Shown: positions 15,297 through 25,441, numbered from the stretch's first letter. The stretch: DNA of 64,000 nucleotides from Nitrospira japonica (GCF_900169565.1 NZ_LT828648.1:2172876-2236875), one strand, 5' to 3'. Made by a program: numbers and translations. Notes: a model not told the origin generated them from the sequence alone.

Positions 15297-16670
15297 CTAT
15301 CCTTTCCGTCCCTTGGATGCCGTGGACTTGCTGTGTCGGTCGATTTGTTGCAGCAGGCTTCCGGCCACGGTGATACGGACCGCCGAGTCCGAGTCGTGCA
15401 GACCTTTTTTCAACAGCGCGAACGGAGGTGGATTCGTTTTTCCCAAGGCCTTTGCCGAGAAGAGTCTGGGCTGAGGTTGCTGGTCCTGCAACAGAGTCTG
15501 GAGGATGGTGATCCCCTGCTTGTCGGAGGCCATCCCGAGAGCCTGTGCCGTGGCGGCGCGAACTGACGGATCCGGATGACGGGCCAGGTCCGTCGCAATT
15601 AGGACAGCGGATGAATCGCCCAATCGGAGAAGACCCTCCACGGCGTTGGCGCGCACCTGCATGGATGCGTCCCTCGTCAATTGGAGCAACAGCGGACGTG
15701 TTTCGGGGATGCCGAGCCGGCCGATGCTGACGGCGGCAGTGCCTCTGACCCTGGCGTGCTCGTCCCCGATCGCGTGTGTGAGCGGCGCGACCGCCCCGGG
15801 TTGACCGAACTCTCCCAACGCGCCGGCGGCAAACGCGCGAACCGATGGCTCGGGATCGTAGACCCCTTGGCTGAGCACCGCGAGGGTCGACGGCCGCTTG
15901 AGTTTGCCGAGCGCACCTAATGCGGCCATGCGGGTTTCCGGATCCGGAAGCGTGGCGGCTCCCGTGATATCGCGCAGCATGTCCTGTTTACCCAATCGAT
16001 AGAGTGCGGCATAGGCGAATACGCCTTCGGGGCCGTCTTCGGTTCTCGCCACCTCGATCAGCCGGGGCACGATATCGTTGACTCCCCCTTCACTCAGTAC
16101 ATTCATGGCGGCAATGCGTACAGGCGGCATGTCGTCCCGAAGCGCGCGTCGCAGCGCGTCCGACTTCGAGGCGAGCCCGGCACGACCCAGACCCTCCACG
16201 GCGCGAGCCCGCACCAAGGGGGAAGGATCCAGGAGGCCGTCCTCGAGAATAGATCGGGTCTCGGCAAGCCCCAACTCCGCCAGCGCACTGTAGGCGGCAA
16301 TTCTGACGTATTCCTTGGGATCACGGACGTGCGTGGTCAGTGTGCTCAACGCAAGCGAACGTAGGAGCGGAAATTCATCCGGCTGGTCACTGGGAACCAA
16401 GCGGTCGTATAGCGTCAGGGCTTCCCCGGTCTGGCCCAATTTCAGATAGCTTTGAAGCGTCACGCGAAGCAGATCCTTCGACGGGGTGCTGTCCGAGGGC
16501 CGTGAATTCCATAACTTGAGAACCTTGTCGTATTCTGCCTCGCGGTAAGCCTGAGAGGCTTCCTGCTCAAGGCTGGTTCCCGGTGTGGTCGCAGTTGCAC
16601 CGGAAGCAAGGATGGCGGCAAGCAGAAGCGCCGTAAATGAAATTGCGAGTAGCGAGAGGCGGGTCACCAT
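15297..16670 (-). CDS. exported TPR-HEAT repeat protein
   Basis: From ATG 16670 this is a 457-residue protein with a signal peptide (about 5-27, ending ATA). A short TPR-like segment follows (EASQAYREAEYDKVLKLWNS, LQSYLKLGQTGEALTLYDRL), then about nine HEAT repeats (e.g. DPSPLVRARAVEGLGRAGL, DPEPSVRAFAAGALGEFG, HPDPSVRAATAQALGM). The frame runs on to 17042 but that part overlaps the phosphorylase gene, so 16670 is the better start. It would be a periplasmic alpha-solenoid scaffold. The gene lies between the phosphorylase and a membrane-anchored protein. Confidence 0.86.
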   Translation of the reverse strand: MVTRLSLLAISFTALLLAAILASGATATTPGTSLEQEASQAYREAEYDKVLKLWNSRPSDSTPSKDLLRVTLQSYLKLGQTGEALTLYDRLVPSDQPDEFPLLRSLALSTLTTHVRDPKEYVRIAAYSALAELGLAETRSILEDGLLDPSPLVRARAVEGLGRAGLASKSDALRRALRDDMPPVRIAAMNVLSEGGVNDIVPRLIEVARTEDGPEGVFAYAALYRLGKQDMLRDITGAATLPDPETRMAALGALGKLKRPSTLAVLSQGVYDPEPSVRAFAAGALGEFGQPGAVAPLTHAIGDEHARVRGTAAVSIGRLGIPETRPLLLQLTRDASMQVRANAVEGLLRLGDSSAVLIATDLARHPDPSVRAATAQALGMASDKQGITILQTLLQDQQPQPRLFSAKALGKTNPPPFALLKKGLHDSDSAVRITVAGSLLQQIDRHSKSTASKGRKG

Positions 16671-16716
16671 GCCATGGGCAATTGAGTTTTTCGGAAGGGA
16701 AGCGGAAGAAACGCTC

Positions 16717-18873
16717 TTACCATATCGTTGGGGTTCTGGCCATTGCCGGCGTGTAGAGCATCTCCACATAGTCCTTAACCATCCGCTTGGTGCAGAAGAC
16801 TGGTGCCACAGTCCTGATGCTTTCTTTGACGAGTTGGAGCCAGCCTCGCGGGATACCGTCAATGTCCCGTTGATAGTAGAGCGGGACGACTTCTTGCTCC
16901 AACAGCCGATAGAGCTGGTCTGCATCGTGGCGGTCCTGAACGTCGACGTCGCCATCGGCCAGTGGTTGAATGCCCCAGCCGTTCGCCCCGTTATACCCTT
17001 CCTGCCACCACCCGTCGAGCACACTGAAATGCAGCGCGCCATTGAGTGCCGCCTTCATACCGCTCGTGCCGCTGGCTTCCATCGGAAAGCGCGGGGTGTT
17101 TAGCCAGATGTCCACGCCTTGAACCAGATACTTGGCCATGTGCATCTCGTAGTCTTCCAGAAACGCCACCTGGCCTCCCAACTTGTGGTCTTGGCAATAG
17201 CTCATGACCTCGTGAATGAAATAGCGTCCCGGTTCGTCTGCGGGATGAGCTTTGCCGGCGAAGATCAATTGGACGGGCCGCCATTGGTCGTGGAGAAGGC
17301 GTTTCAAACGGTCGAGGTCGGCGAACAGCAAGGTGGCTCGTTTGTACGTGGCGAACCGTCGGGCAAAGCCGATCGTGAGCGCTTCGGGATCGAGCAGGGT
17401 GCCTCGCGCCAGCACCTGCGAAGGGTGGAGCATTCCCTGCATCCAACCGGAGCGGACACGCTCTCGTATGAAGCCCATGAGTTTGCGCTTCATCGTCTGG
17501 CGCACGGCCCAGAGTTCATGATCGGGAATATCGGCAACCCGTTGCCACATGGCCGGATCGTCGCAGCTCTCGGCCCACATCGGGCTGAGCGATTTGCTAT
17601 ACAGCCTGTGAAGATCGGGAGAAATCCACGTCGGAGCATGGATACCGTTGGTAATGCTCCGGATCGGCACCTGTTCAACGGGAAGTCCGGGCCAAAAATG
17701 CTGCCACATTTGGCGACTAACCCGTCCGTGTTCACGACTGACTCCATTGAGATGTGCCGACAGCCGCATCACAAGGGCGGTCATGTTGAATCCCTGTCCC
17801 CGAGATTCCGGCGTTTCGCCCAGGCCCAGGAATTCCTCACGCGAGAGGCCGATCTGATCCCAAAAACCGGAAAAATACTTGTCCATCAAGTGGTGCGGAA
17901 ACACGTCATGACCGGCGGGCACAGGCGTATGGGTCGTAAAGACAGTGCTCTGCCGGACAATCTCGCTGGCTTCCGCATGGGACGTGCCTGCTTGCATAAA
18001 TTCACGCAAGCGCTCCAGGGTGAGAAATGCTGAGTGTCCTTCATTGGCATGCCAGACAGAGGGGGCGATGCCCAGGTTGCGGAGCACGCGAACTCCGCCG
18101 ATGCCCAGCAGGATTTCTTGACATAACCGCATTTCCTGATCTCCCCCGTACAATCGGGCGGAGAGGGCGCGGTGTTCCGGCGTATTCTCAGGCACGTCCG
18201 TGTCGATCAGATAGAGCGGGACCCGACCGACCTGCACCTTCCAGACGACCGCGGCCACGGTCCGCCCGCCTATCTCCACTGCAATCCGACACGGTTCTCC
18301 GGACGGAGTCAGCGCCGGATGAATAGGAGACTCCGCGCGATTGAAGGCTGCATAGGCGGCTTCCTGCCACCCCTCGGCTGAGATTCGTTGCCGGAAATAG
18401 CCCTGGGGATACATGAAGCCGATGCCGACCAGCGGCACCCCGAGGTCGCTTGCCTCTTTGCAGTGATCGCCGGCCAGAATGCCCAGGCCACCGCTGTAAA
18501 TCGGGATCGAGGTGTGAAGGCCGAATTCTGCAGAGAAATAGGCGATGGTCTCTTTCAGCGAAGCGGCGTGCTGTGTGCTAAACCAACTATGGCCATTGGC
18601 CAGGTATTGATCGAACAGTTTGATCACCGCGGAATATTGCCGGAGATAGGACGGATCTTCCGCCAGCCGCGCCAGTCGTTCCGGTTTCACGTCCGCGAGC
18701 AGCTTGACGGGATTATGTTGGGTCAGAAACCAGAGCGTGGGGTCGATCGTTTCGAACAGCTGCCGTGCTTCGAGCGTCCAACTCCACCACAAATTTTGCG
18801 AGAGTTCCCCAAGGCGGGCCAAGCTGAGCGGCAAACCGGCACGTGGGTTCTGAGCAATGTTCGTAGTCTCCAC
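16717..18873 (-). CDS. glgP: alpha-glucan phosphorylase (GT35)
   Basis: This 718-residue enzyme should release glucose-1-phosphate from glycogen-like glucans. It has the N-terminal DUF3417-type region (LSQNLWWSW), catalytic-core motifs (AYFSAEFGLHTSIPIYSGGLGILAGDH, HANEGHSAF, THTPVPAGHD, GFARRFATYKRA) and the pyridoxal-phosphate Lys607 in EASGTSGMKAALNG. It belongs to the shorter bacterial/archaeal type rather than the ~830-residue GlgP. The next minus-strand gene starts 46 bases later and the previous ends 70 bases before, suggesting a four-gene unit. Confidence 0.96.
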   Translation of the reverse strand: METTNIAQNPRAGLPLSLARLGELSQNLWWSWTLEARQLFETIDPTLWFLTQHNPVKLLADVKPERLARLAEDPSYLRQYSAVIKLFDQYLANGHSWFSTQHAASLKETIAYFSAEFGLHTSIPIYSGGLGILAGDHCKEASDLGVPLVGIGFMYPQGYFRQRISAEGWQEAAYAAFNRAESPIHPALTPSGEPCRIAVEIGGRTVAAVVWKVQVGRVPLYLIDTDVPENTPEHRALSARLYGGDQEMRLCQEILLGIGGVRVLRNLGIAPSVWHANEGHSAFLTLERLREFMQAGTSHAEASEIVRQSTVFTTHTPVPAGHDVFPHHLMDKYFSGFWDQIGLSREEFLGLGETPESRGQGFNMTALVMRLSAHLNGVSREHGRVSRQMWQHFWPGLPVEQVPIRSITNGIHAPTWISPDLHRLYSKSLSPMWAESCDDPAMWQRVADIPDHELWAVRQTMKRKLMGFIRERVRSGWMQGMLHPSQVLARGTLLDPEALTIGFARRFATYKRATLLFADLDRLKRLLHDQWRPVQLIFAGKAHPADEPGRYFIHEVMSYCQDHKLGGQVAFLEDYEMHMAKYLVQGVDIWLNTPRFPMEASGTSGMKAALNGALHFSVLDGWWQEGYNGANGWGIQPLADGDVDVQDRHDADQLYRLLEQEVVPLYYQRDIDGIPRGWLQLVKESIRTVAPVFCTKRMVKDYVEMLYTPAMARTPTIW

Positions 18874-18943
18874 TGCGACTCCTTATGAATGTGGGGCCGG
18901 GATGGTCGTGAGGGGATTGCCGAGCACCCCGCGCCAAGTAAGA

Positions 18944-19789
18944 TCAGGCGTGGCCGGCCTTGTGCCAGGAGGTCCACTCATCCGAGAATGCCACGGATGC
19001 GTAGCGTTCGCCAAGAATTTTTGCAACTCGATTCATCAGTTTGGTCAACTGTTGCACTTCTTCCTGGGTGAGATCCTGGCGAAAGCGAGGATGCAGTCCC
19101 CAGCGAGTTTCCACTTCCTCGCCGGAGACGGTGGACATGACGCTGATGAGCTTGATTTCATTTCCGGTAGGATTTTGGGGCGCAGAAGCCGTTTCCATGT
19201 GTGTCATCGAGGCGGACGTCGGCTGCACGGCCATGCCGGTCGACATGGGAGGAGCGTCACCCTGCAGAATGGCGGTGATCGCCGGGACCGCGGCACTGGC
19301 GCAGAGTGTGGCGGCAGATGTAATCTGAGGATGGCCGCTGACGCCGAGAGCTTCCGCGACACGTCCGCCGAAGACGTCAAACATCTCGTTCTTTGCCTTG
19401 CTGTCTTCTGCGATGGAAAAACGATAGCGCTCATAGAGTTGGCGGCTCTCCGCCACGGCGCCTCCGATCGTCATCATGATTTCAGACTGATCGACGCCGG
19501 AGCCGAACGCGGGTTCCAAGACCGTCTTGAGCTGGATGGTCACCGCGTCCTCCAGCCCGTTCATGAACTCCGGCTGGTCCTTGATCGGAATATGGAAGGC
19601 TGAAATCCTGTCCGTCAGATTGAACATGACTTTGAGGAATTCCAGATAGAGGCCCCACTCGTCCTGGCGCTTGAGCTTCATGGCCTGCTCCGGCGCATTC
19701 TTCTTCATCACAGTGACGGATTCGCCGGCGACGGCCAGCATCAATTCGGCGAGCGACCGTTGTTGGGCTCCGTATGGCGTCTTTCCCAT
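18944..19789 (-). CDS. hypothetical soluble protein
   Basis: This 281-residue protein is mainly helical up to residue ~185, then has a Met/Thr/Ser-rich linker (185-215) and a short C-terminal domain ending at HKAGHA. It has no signal peptide, membrane span or recognised catalytic motif. Its first half (AVAGESVTVMKK, FLKVMFNLTDRISAFHIPI) could be an alpha-helical bundle. It heads the minus-strand unit followed by glgP. The function is unknown. Confidence 0.68.
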   Translation of the reverse strand: MGKTPYGAQQRSLAELMLAVAGESVTVMKKNAPEQAMKLKRQDEWGLYLEFLKVMFNLTDRISAFHIPIKDQPEFMNGLEDAVTIQLKTVLEPAFGSGVDQSEIMMTIGGAVAESRQLYERYRFSIAEDSKAKNEMFDVFGGRVAEALGVSGHPQITSAATLCASAAVPAITAILQGDAPPMSTGMAVQPTSASMTHMETASAPQNPTGNEIKLISVMSTVSGEEVETRWGLHPRFRQDLTQEEVQQLTKLMNRVAKILGERYASVAFSDEWTSWHKAGHA

Positions 19790-19839
19790 ATATAGATATA
19801 GTACTGTGGAGTATAAGGTCCGGTGCCGTCAGGAGGCGC

Positions 19840-19845
19840 ATTATA
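19840..19845 (-). promoter_or_regulatory. candidate -10 box for the 19789-14839 unit
   Basis: The minus strand has an exact TATAAT at 19840-19845, with the start codon 51 bases downstream. No good -35 hexamer is visible at 16-18 bases, so this is only a candidate. Confidence 0.3.
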
Positions 19846-19909
19846 GCCGAGAGATCCCTTCAGACTCCAGGGGCATCCCGAGAGCCGATTGTGACGGGAT
19901 CCCGCCGCG

Positions 19910-19938
19910 TTGAAACGGTCTCAACCATAATGTTATAC
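19910..19938 (+). promoter_or_regulatory. candidate sigma-70 promoter of the helicase gene
   Basis: TTGAAA (19910-19915) and TTATAC (19933-19938) are separated by 17 bases and end 29 bases before the ATG at 19968. Confidence 0.5.
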
Positions 19939-19967
19939 AGCGCAGACATACCTGCGAACGCTCATCA

Positions 19968-21995
19968 ATGAATCGAAACATTACCCCTTACATCTTGAAG
20001 CGGACTGCGGACGACACCACCCCGCGCAAGCTGTCGATCGATTATGCGGCGGCGCTGAATCCTCAGCAATTGGCCGCGGTGACGGCCGGCGACGGTCCGT
20101 CGCTGGTGATTGCCGGGGCGGGAAGCGGCAAAACCCGTACGCTGGTCTATCGCGTGGCATATCTGATTGATTCGGGTATTGACCCCTCGCATATTTTGCT
20201 GCTTACGTTTACGAGAAAATCGGCGCAAGAAATGCTCGATCGAGCCGGAGAATTGATCGGCTCGCGCAGCGAACGCGTGTGCGGCGGCACGTTTCACTCG
20301 GTCGCGAACATGCTGTTGCGCCGCTACGGCCGAACCATCGGAGTGGAACCGGGATTCACCATTCTGGATCGCGGGGATGCGGAGGACTTGATTGCGCTCG
20401 TGCGGTCGCAGTTGGGGCTCAACGAAAAGGACAAGCGATTCCCCCGGAAGGGGACGATCGCCGAAATTTTCAGCAAGGCCGAAAATACGCTGCGGAGCCT
20501 GGACGACATCCTATTGGAAGAATTCAGTCATTTCGCCGACCATCTTGACGCGCTTGGACAGTTGCAGAGGGGGTATCAGGCTGCGAAACGGCAACGGCAG
20601 CTCGCGGACTATGACGATCTGTTGGTTCTGCTGCGGCGACTGTTGACCGAAGACCCGCATGCGCAGGAGTCGATCTCCAGCCTGTATCGGTACATCCTCG
20701 TCGACGAATATCAGGATACCAACCGCCTGCAGGCCGACGTGATCCGCAAACTGGCCTCGACGCATCAGAACGTAACGGTGGTGGGAGATGACAGTCAGTC
20801 GATCTATGCGTTTCGGGGCGCGACATTCAAGAACATTATGGAGTTCCCCGCGCTCTTTCCAGGCGCGACGATCTACAAGCTGGAAGAAAACTACCGCAGT
20901 ACTCAGCCGATCTTGAATCTTGCCAACTGCATCATCGAAGAGGCGGCCGAAAAATACAGTAAGCGCCTGTTCACGCGCAAGCTGGACGGGCCGCTGCCGA
21001 CCTTGGCGGAGGCCGCGGGTGAGAATGCCCAGTCCCGCTTCGTCGCGCAGAAAATCCTTGAGCTTCGCGAGGAAGGGGTGCCGCTCGGCGAAGTTGCGGT
21101 GCTGTTCCGGTCGAGCTTCCATTCTTTTGATCTGGAGATCGAGCTCTCCCGCCGCGGCCTGCCGTTCGTCAAGCGCGGCGGCGTCAAGTTCATCGAAACG
21201 GCGCATGTGAAGGATCTGTTGGCGCATCTGCGCGTGGTCGCCAATCCGCTCGACGCGGTCAGCTGGCACAGGGTGCTGATGTTGGTCGAAGGCGTCGGTC
21301 CGAAGAAGGCGCAGGATCTGTTGGCATCGTTGGTCAAATCGGATGCGCCCTATCGGGTCTTGAGGGACGTAGGCGGGAGATCGGGCCAAGGGCTGAAGAA
21401 TCTGGCCCATACGCTCGAAAGTCTGGCCGGTTCGGCCGATCTGGGGACGGCCGAGCAGGTAAATCACATTTATGAGTATTACTTGCCGATCCTCAAAGAA
21501 CAGTACGACGACTATCCCAAGCGGACCAGGGACCTGGATCACCTGCATACCATCGCAGAGGGATATGCCGAAGTCGGCCAGTTTCTCGCCGACCTTGCAT
21601 TGGAGCCTCCGGACGGGAGCGCGGTGGATGTGGAAGCGCCGGACCGGGACGATGAGCGGATGGTCCTGTCCACAATCCATTCGGCCAAGGGATTGGAATG
21701 GCAATGTGTATTCGTCATTTGGATCGTCGATGGGAAATTCCCGTCGCTCTATTCGTTCGTCGCAGATGAAGATTTGGAGGAGGAGCGCCGCCTGTTCTAT
21801 GTTGCGGTCACCCGAGCGAAGCGGCATCTATATCTCACCTATCCGATCAATGTTTTCGATAAGAGCAGCGGCATGCTGCTTTCGAAACCGACGCGGTTTC
21901 TCGACCATGTCTCCCCGGCCATGTTCGAGCAGTTGGCTCTCATCGAAGAGGGAGGGCATTCCGACTGGCGCCGCTATCGGGACGATTCCTACTGA
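19968..21995 (+). CDS. UvrD/PcrA/Rep-family ATP-dependent DNA helicase
   Basis: This 675-residue superfamily 1A 3'-to-5' helicase unwinds DNA in repair or replication. Motifs appear in order: Q-motif LNPQQLAAV, Walker A AGAGSGKT (49-56), Ia LTFTRKSAQEM, Walker B DEYQDTNRLQ, III GDDSQSIYAFRGA, IV LEENYRST, V VLSTIHSAKGLEWQ and VI EERRLFYVAVTRAKRHLYL. The C-terminal end is short, lacking the longer tail of E. coli UvrD. No ribosome-binding site is clear. The exported-protease gene follows within a few bases. UvrD, PcrA and Rep cannot be told apart safely here. Confidence 0.95.
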   Translation: MNRNITPYILKRTADDTTPRKLSIDYAAALNPQQLAAVTAGDGPSLVIAGAGSGKTRTLVYRVAYLIDSGIDPSHILLLTFTRKSAQEMLDRAGELIGSRSERVCGGTFHSVANMLLRRYGRTIGVEPGFTILDRGDAEDLIALVRSQLGLNEKDKRFPRKGTIAEIFSKAENTLRSLDDILLEEFSHFADHLDALGQLQRGYQAAKRQRQLADYDDLLVLLRRLLTEDPHAQESISSLYRYILVDEYQDTNRLQADVIRKLASTHQNVTVVGDDSQSIYAFRGATFKNIMEFPALFPGATIYKLEENYRSTQPILNLANCIIEEAAEKYSKRLFTRKLDGPLPTLAEAAGENAQSRFVAQKILELREEGVPLGEVAVLFRSSFHSFDLEIELSRRGLPFVKRGGVKFIETAHVKDLLAHLRVVANPLDAVSWHRVLMLVEGVGPKKAQDLLASLVKSDAPYRVLRDVGGRSGQGLKNLAHTLESLAGSADLGTAEQVNHIYEYYLPILKEQYDDYPKRTRDLDHLHTIAEGYAEVGQFLADLALEPPDGSAVDVEAPDRDDERMVLSTIHSAKGLEWQCVFVIWIVDGKFPSLYSFVADEDLEEERRLFYVAVTRAKRHLYLTYPINVFDKSSGMLLSKPTRFLDHVSPAMFEQLALIEEGGHSDWRRYRDDSY

Positions 21996-22020
21996 TCCCG
22001 TGCCTCAATCGCTTGCCCAC

Positions 22021-22881
22021 ATGATGCGGCCGTTCCGTGACTGGAGTCTGCCTTTCTGTCTGCTGGTCTGCTGGTGCCTTGTCTTGATCGCAGCGTCCGG
22101 AGCGCAAGGGACGTCCGACCACATTTGGCGACAAATTGCAGGTGAAGCGGAACGGTTGGGGCTCCCGGTGAAGTTTCTCAAGGCCGTGCCAGCCGACTTC
22201 GTCAAGTTTGAATTCGACGATCTCCAGGCCTTCGCGGCCGAGTATCATCTGGGCGAGCATCGAATGGTCTTGAATCGTACGCTGTCATTCAATGCTGCCG
22301 GAGGTACGCTGCGTCCGCTGAATCGTCTGACCAGCAGCGAGATGGAAACGCTCTACCACGAACTGTTTCACGCCTACATGGATTATCTGGCGACCGATGG
22401 TCGGGGGGCCACGTTGACGTTCGCGCGCAAGCAGCAACAATGCCGGTATGGTGTAGTTCTCATCAATCCGGTCGTGCAACGTCGGACTGAGACGGAAGAA
22501 CGATTTCTGAGCGAGGTCGAATCGTGGGAAGCGTTAAACGAAGCGTGGGCGGTCTTTGTTGGATGGGCAGTGTGGAACCAATCGGAATCAGCTGGCCGAA
22601 CCATGCAGTCTCTTCTGAAGTCGGCAAAATCCCGTTCGGATTGGCTGCGCCGCCTGGAGTCTGCGGATCGTGAGGGGAAACTTCGGGGCTATTATGAACC
22701 GGAGAATTCTGAGGAGCGAGCCGTGGCGAGGAAGCGATTCCTAGCTCCAGCTTCTCGGATTTCCTCGGAGGAAGTCCAACACCTTATGCGGGAGGCGCTC
22801 GGTTTCCCTGACGATCTGACCAGGCAGGCCGGTCAGATGCTCGGTTCTGGCGGATTCCCTCGATTTCCCCATTCCTGTTAG
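22021..22881 (+). CDS. exported protein with HExxH zinc-metallopeptidase motif
   Basis: From ATG 22021 this is a 286-residue protein. A signal peptide covers about 10-29 (LPFCLLVCWCLVLIAASGAQG). The core contains HELFH at 113-117 (ETLYHELFHAYMDYL), the zinc-binding and catalytic motif of many metallopeptidases. Glu170 or Glu174 (SWEALNEAWAVF) could be the third ligand, as in gluzincins. No known family is recognised, so peptidase activity is an inference from the motif. A GTG at 22000 is another possible start. It begins 25 bases after the helicase stop on the same strand. Confidence 0.72.
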   Translation: MMRPFRDWSLPFCLLVCWCLVLIAASGAQGTSDHIWRQIAGEAERLGLPVKFLKAVPADFVKFEFDDLQAFAAEYHLGEHRMVLNRTLSFNAAGGTLRPLNRLTSSEMETLYHELFHAYMDYLATDGRGATLTFARKQQQCRYGVVLINPVVQRRTETEERFLSEVESWEALNEAWAVFVGWAVWNQSESAGRTMQSLLKSAKSRSDWLRRLESADREGKLRGYYEPENSEERAVARKRFLAPASRISSEEVQHLMREALGFPDDLTRQAGQMLGSGGFPRFPHSC

Positions 22882-23277
22882 CCATGTCTAGCCCAAGAAA
22901 CTGAAAAGAATTGCCTGCTTAGGGACGATGATCTTGGATGCGTGGTGCAGTAGTGGGGAACGTTCCATGCGCAGCGCATCCTGCTTTCCGGATTGTGATG
23001 ATGGTGAAAGTGCGGCTGATGAGGGAGGTATTTAGGTAGGGAGGGTTGAGACACAAAAAGAAAAAATTGTGCCATCGGCCTCCTCCCCCTTGACTTCAAG
23101 ATACTTCATCAATAGAATCGGGCGTTTCTTGAACAAGGCTCTGTCCCCAGTTCAGTACTTTATCCTTCTTCAAAAAGGAATAGGTGCTGTACATGGACAA
23201 GCCTGCTCTTCTTTTCTCGTGCGCGGTGATGGAATAAGAGGATCAGATTTTCTGTTGAACATTGTCGTTGGCTGTTC
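22882..23277 (+). other. 396-base intergenic leader of the tRNA-tuf cluster
   Basis: There is no credible gene here. It contains the candidate promoter at 23090-23118, leaving about 150 bases of transcribed leader before tRNA-Tyr. Sequence before the promoter is ordinary spacer with a purine-rich run near 23051-23066. An antisense frame through the tRNA part was rejected. Confidence 0.6.
23090..23118 (+). promoter_or_regulatory. candidate sigma-70 promoter of the tRNA-tuf-beta cluster
   Basis: TTGACT (23090-23095) and TAGAAT (23113-23118) have a 17-base spacer. It is the only good match between the protease gene and tRNA-Tyr and probably starts the long transcript through the tRNAs and tuf. 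Confidence 0.55.
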
Positions 23278-23362
23278 GGGCAGGTACCCAAGTGGCCAAA
23301 GGGGGCAGACTGTAAATCTGTTGCCATCGGCTTCCAAGGTTCGAATCCTTGCCTGCCCACCA
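23278..23362 (+). tRNA. tRNA-Tyr (anticodon GUA)
   Basis: An 85-base type II tRNA. The acceptor stem is GGGCAGG/CCTGCCC, the anticodon stem CAGA/TCTG has anticodon GTA in loop CTGTAAA, a long variable arm follows (about TTGCCATCGGC), the T-loop is GTTCGAATC and CCA is encoded. It is the first tRNA of the Tyr-Gly-Thr-tuf cluster, an order also known before tufB in Escherichia coli. Confidence 0.97.
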
Positions 23363-23364
23363 AC

Positions 23365-23384
23365 GCAGCGCTTGCTCGACCAGG
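23365..23384 (+). repeat. tRNA trailer repeat, copy 1
   Basis: GCAGCGCTTGCTCGACC (first 17 bases) begins 2 bases after the CCA of tRNA-Tyr. It matches copy 2 (after tRNA-Thr) at 16 of 17 positions. The following TCGACCA can also pair with TGGTCGA near 23400. Confidence 0.7.
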
Positions 23385-23467
23385 GGGCTTTTGGCTGGCG
23401 TGGTCGACTACGGGCGAGTCAGATAGGGAGTTTTGCAGCGTAGCGAATGATCGAGTGGGCCGATGAT

Positions 23468-23542
23468 GCGGGCGTAGCTCAGCGGTAGAGTCCCAGCCTT
23501 CCAAGCTGGCTGTCGTGGGTTCAACTCCCACCGCCCGCTCCA
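23468..23542 (+). tRNA. tRNA-Gly (anticodon UCC)
   Basis: A 75-base cloverleaf. The acceptor stem is GCGGGCG/CGCCCGC, the D-arm is GCTCAGCGGTAGAGT, and the anticodon stem CCAGC/GCTGG encloses loop CTTCCAA (anticodon TCC). The T-loop is GTTCAACTC and the encoded end is TCCA. It lies 105 bases after tRNA-Tyr and does not carry the trailer repeat seen after Tyr, Thr and Trp. Confidence 0.97.
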
Positions 23543-23682
23543 AATGGGAGAGCCCATAGCCATAGAGATGTCGATAGGCTGATATCTCAATTCAGGGCGA
23601 TGACTGGAAGGGAGTTGCCATCTCGGACTCCAAATATATTGGGACGGTTGACGGACAGTGGCTTGCCACCGATTGCAGGAAC

Positions 23683-23758
23683 GCCCACGTAGCTCAGTTG
23701 GTAGAGCACGTCCTTGGTAAGGACGAGGTCACGCGTTCGATCCGCGTCGTGGGCTCCA
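23683..23758 (+). tRNA. tRNA-Thr (anticodon GGU)
   Basis: A 76-base cloverleaf. The acceptor stem is GCCCACG/CGTGGGC, the D-arm is GCTCAGTTGGTAGAGC, and the anticodon stem CGTCC/GGACG encloses loop TTGGTAA (anticodon GGT). The T-loop is GTTCGATCC and the encoded end is TCCA. It lies 171 bases before tuf, as thrT does before tufB in Escherichia coli. Confidence 0.97.
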
Positions 23759-23759
23759 T

Positions 23760-23779
23760 GCAGAGCTTGCTCGACCTGG
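23760..23779 (+). repeat. tRNA trailer repeat, copy 2
   Basis: GCAGAGCTTGCTCGACC (first 17 bases) begins 1 base after the CCA of tRNA-Thr. It differs from copy 1 at one position and from copy 3 at two. Confidence 0.7.
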
Positions 23780-23929
23780 AGCGCTTTTCATAGTGATGTG
23801 CGACGGGATGTGGGTGCCTTGAGTCGTTGGAATGGTTTCAAGCTCGACTGATTGATTGCTCGATGCAGAGGCCCAGGGTTTCCGGATTGCCGGATGCCGC
23901 AAGGGGGTCCGAACTAGAAGGGGTGATGT

Positions 23930-25138
<1,209 letters not shown>

Positions 25139-25177
25139 AAAGAGGCTGCGGTCCTCTGACCGCATGGGAGTATTGCG

Positions 25178-25327
25178 ATGCGAGAGATTATCGACTTGGC
25201 TTGTACCACCTGCAAACAGCGGAACTATTCGACCAACAAGAACAAGAAGAACGATCCTGACCGGTTGGAGCGAAATAAGTTCTGCAAGTTCTGCCGGAAA
25301 CATACGCCCCATAAGGAAGTGAAATAG
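25178..25327 (+). CDS. rpmG: 50S ribosomal protein L33
   Basis: This 49-residue protein starts [10 protein letters not shown]. Zinc-binding pairs Cys9/Cys12 (CTTC) and Cys36/Cys39 (CKFC) mark the Cys-positive (zinc-binding) form. The central [16 protein letters not shown] is characteristic of L33. It lies between tuf and tRNA-Trp, 42 bases after tuf, in the conserved tuf-rpmG-trnW-secE-nusG order. It sits near the E site of the large subunit. Confidence 0.96.
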   Translation: MREIIDLACTTCKQRNYSTNKNKKNDPDRLERNKFCKFCRKHTPHKEVK

Positions 25328-25366
25328 TCAGGCCGGTGTTCATGGTTGAGGGAACGGCTGTCACGT

Positions 25367-25441
25367 AGGGGCATAGTGTTAATGGCAGCACGTCGGTCTC
25401 CAAAACCGAAAGTCTGGGTTCAAATCCTAGTGCCCCTGCCA
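25367..25441 (+). tRNA. tRNA-Trp (anticodon CCA)
   Basis: A 75-base tRNA. The acceptor stem is AGGGGCA/TGCCCCT, the D-arm region is ATAGTGTTAATGGCAGC, and the anticodon stem TCGGT/ACCGA encloses loop CTCCAAA (anticodon CCA). The T-loop is GTTCAAATC and the end is GCCA. It lies 39 bases after rpmG and before secE, a common bacterial order. Confidence 0.97.

Noticed and set aside
20511-21827. 438-residue minus-strand open frame inside the helicase gene
   Set aside because: The helicase frame has all SF1 motifs, while this one has no recognisable feature and is rich in Arg/Gln/His typical of antisense frames.
23160-23543. 127-residue minus-strand open frame
   Set aside because: It covers the antisense of tRNA-Tyr and tRNA-Gly, with tell-tale stretches like GVEPTTASLEGW that result from tRNA sequence.
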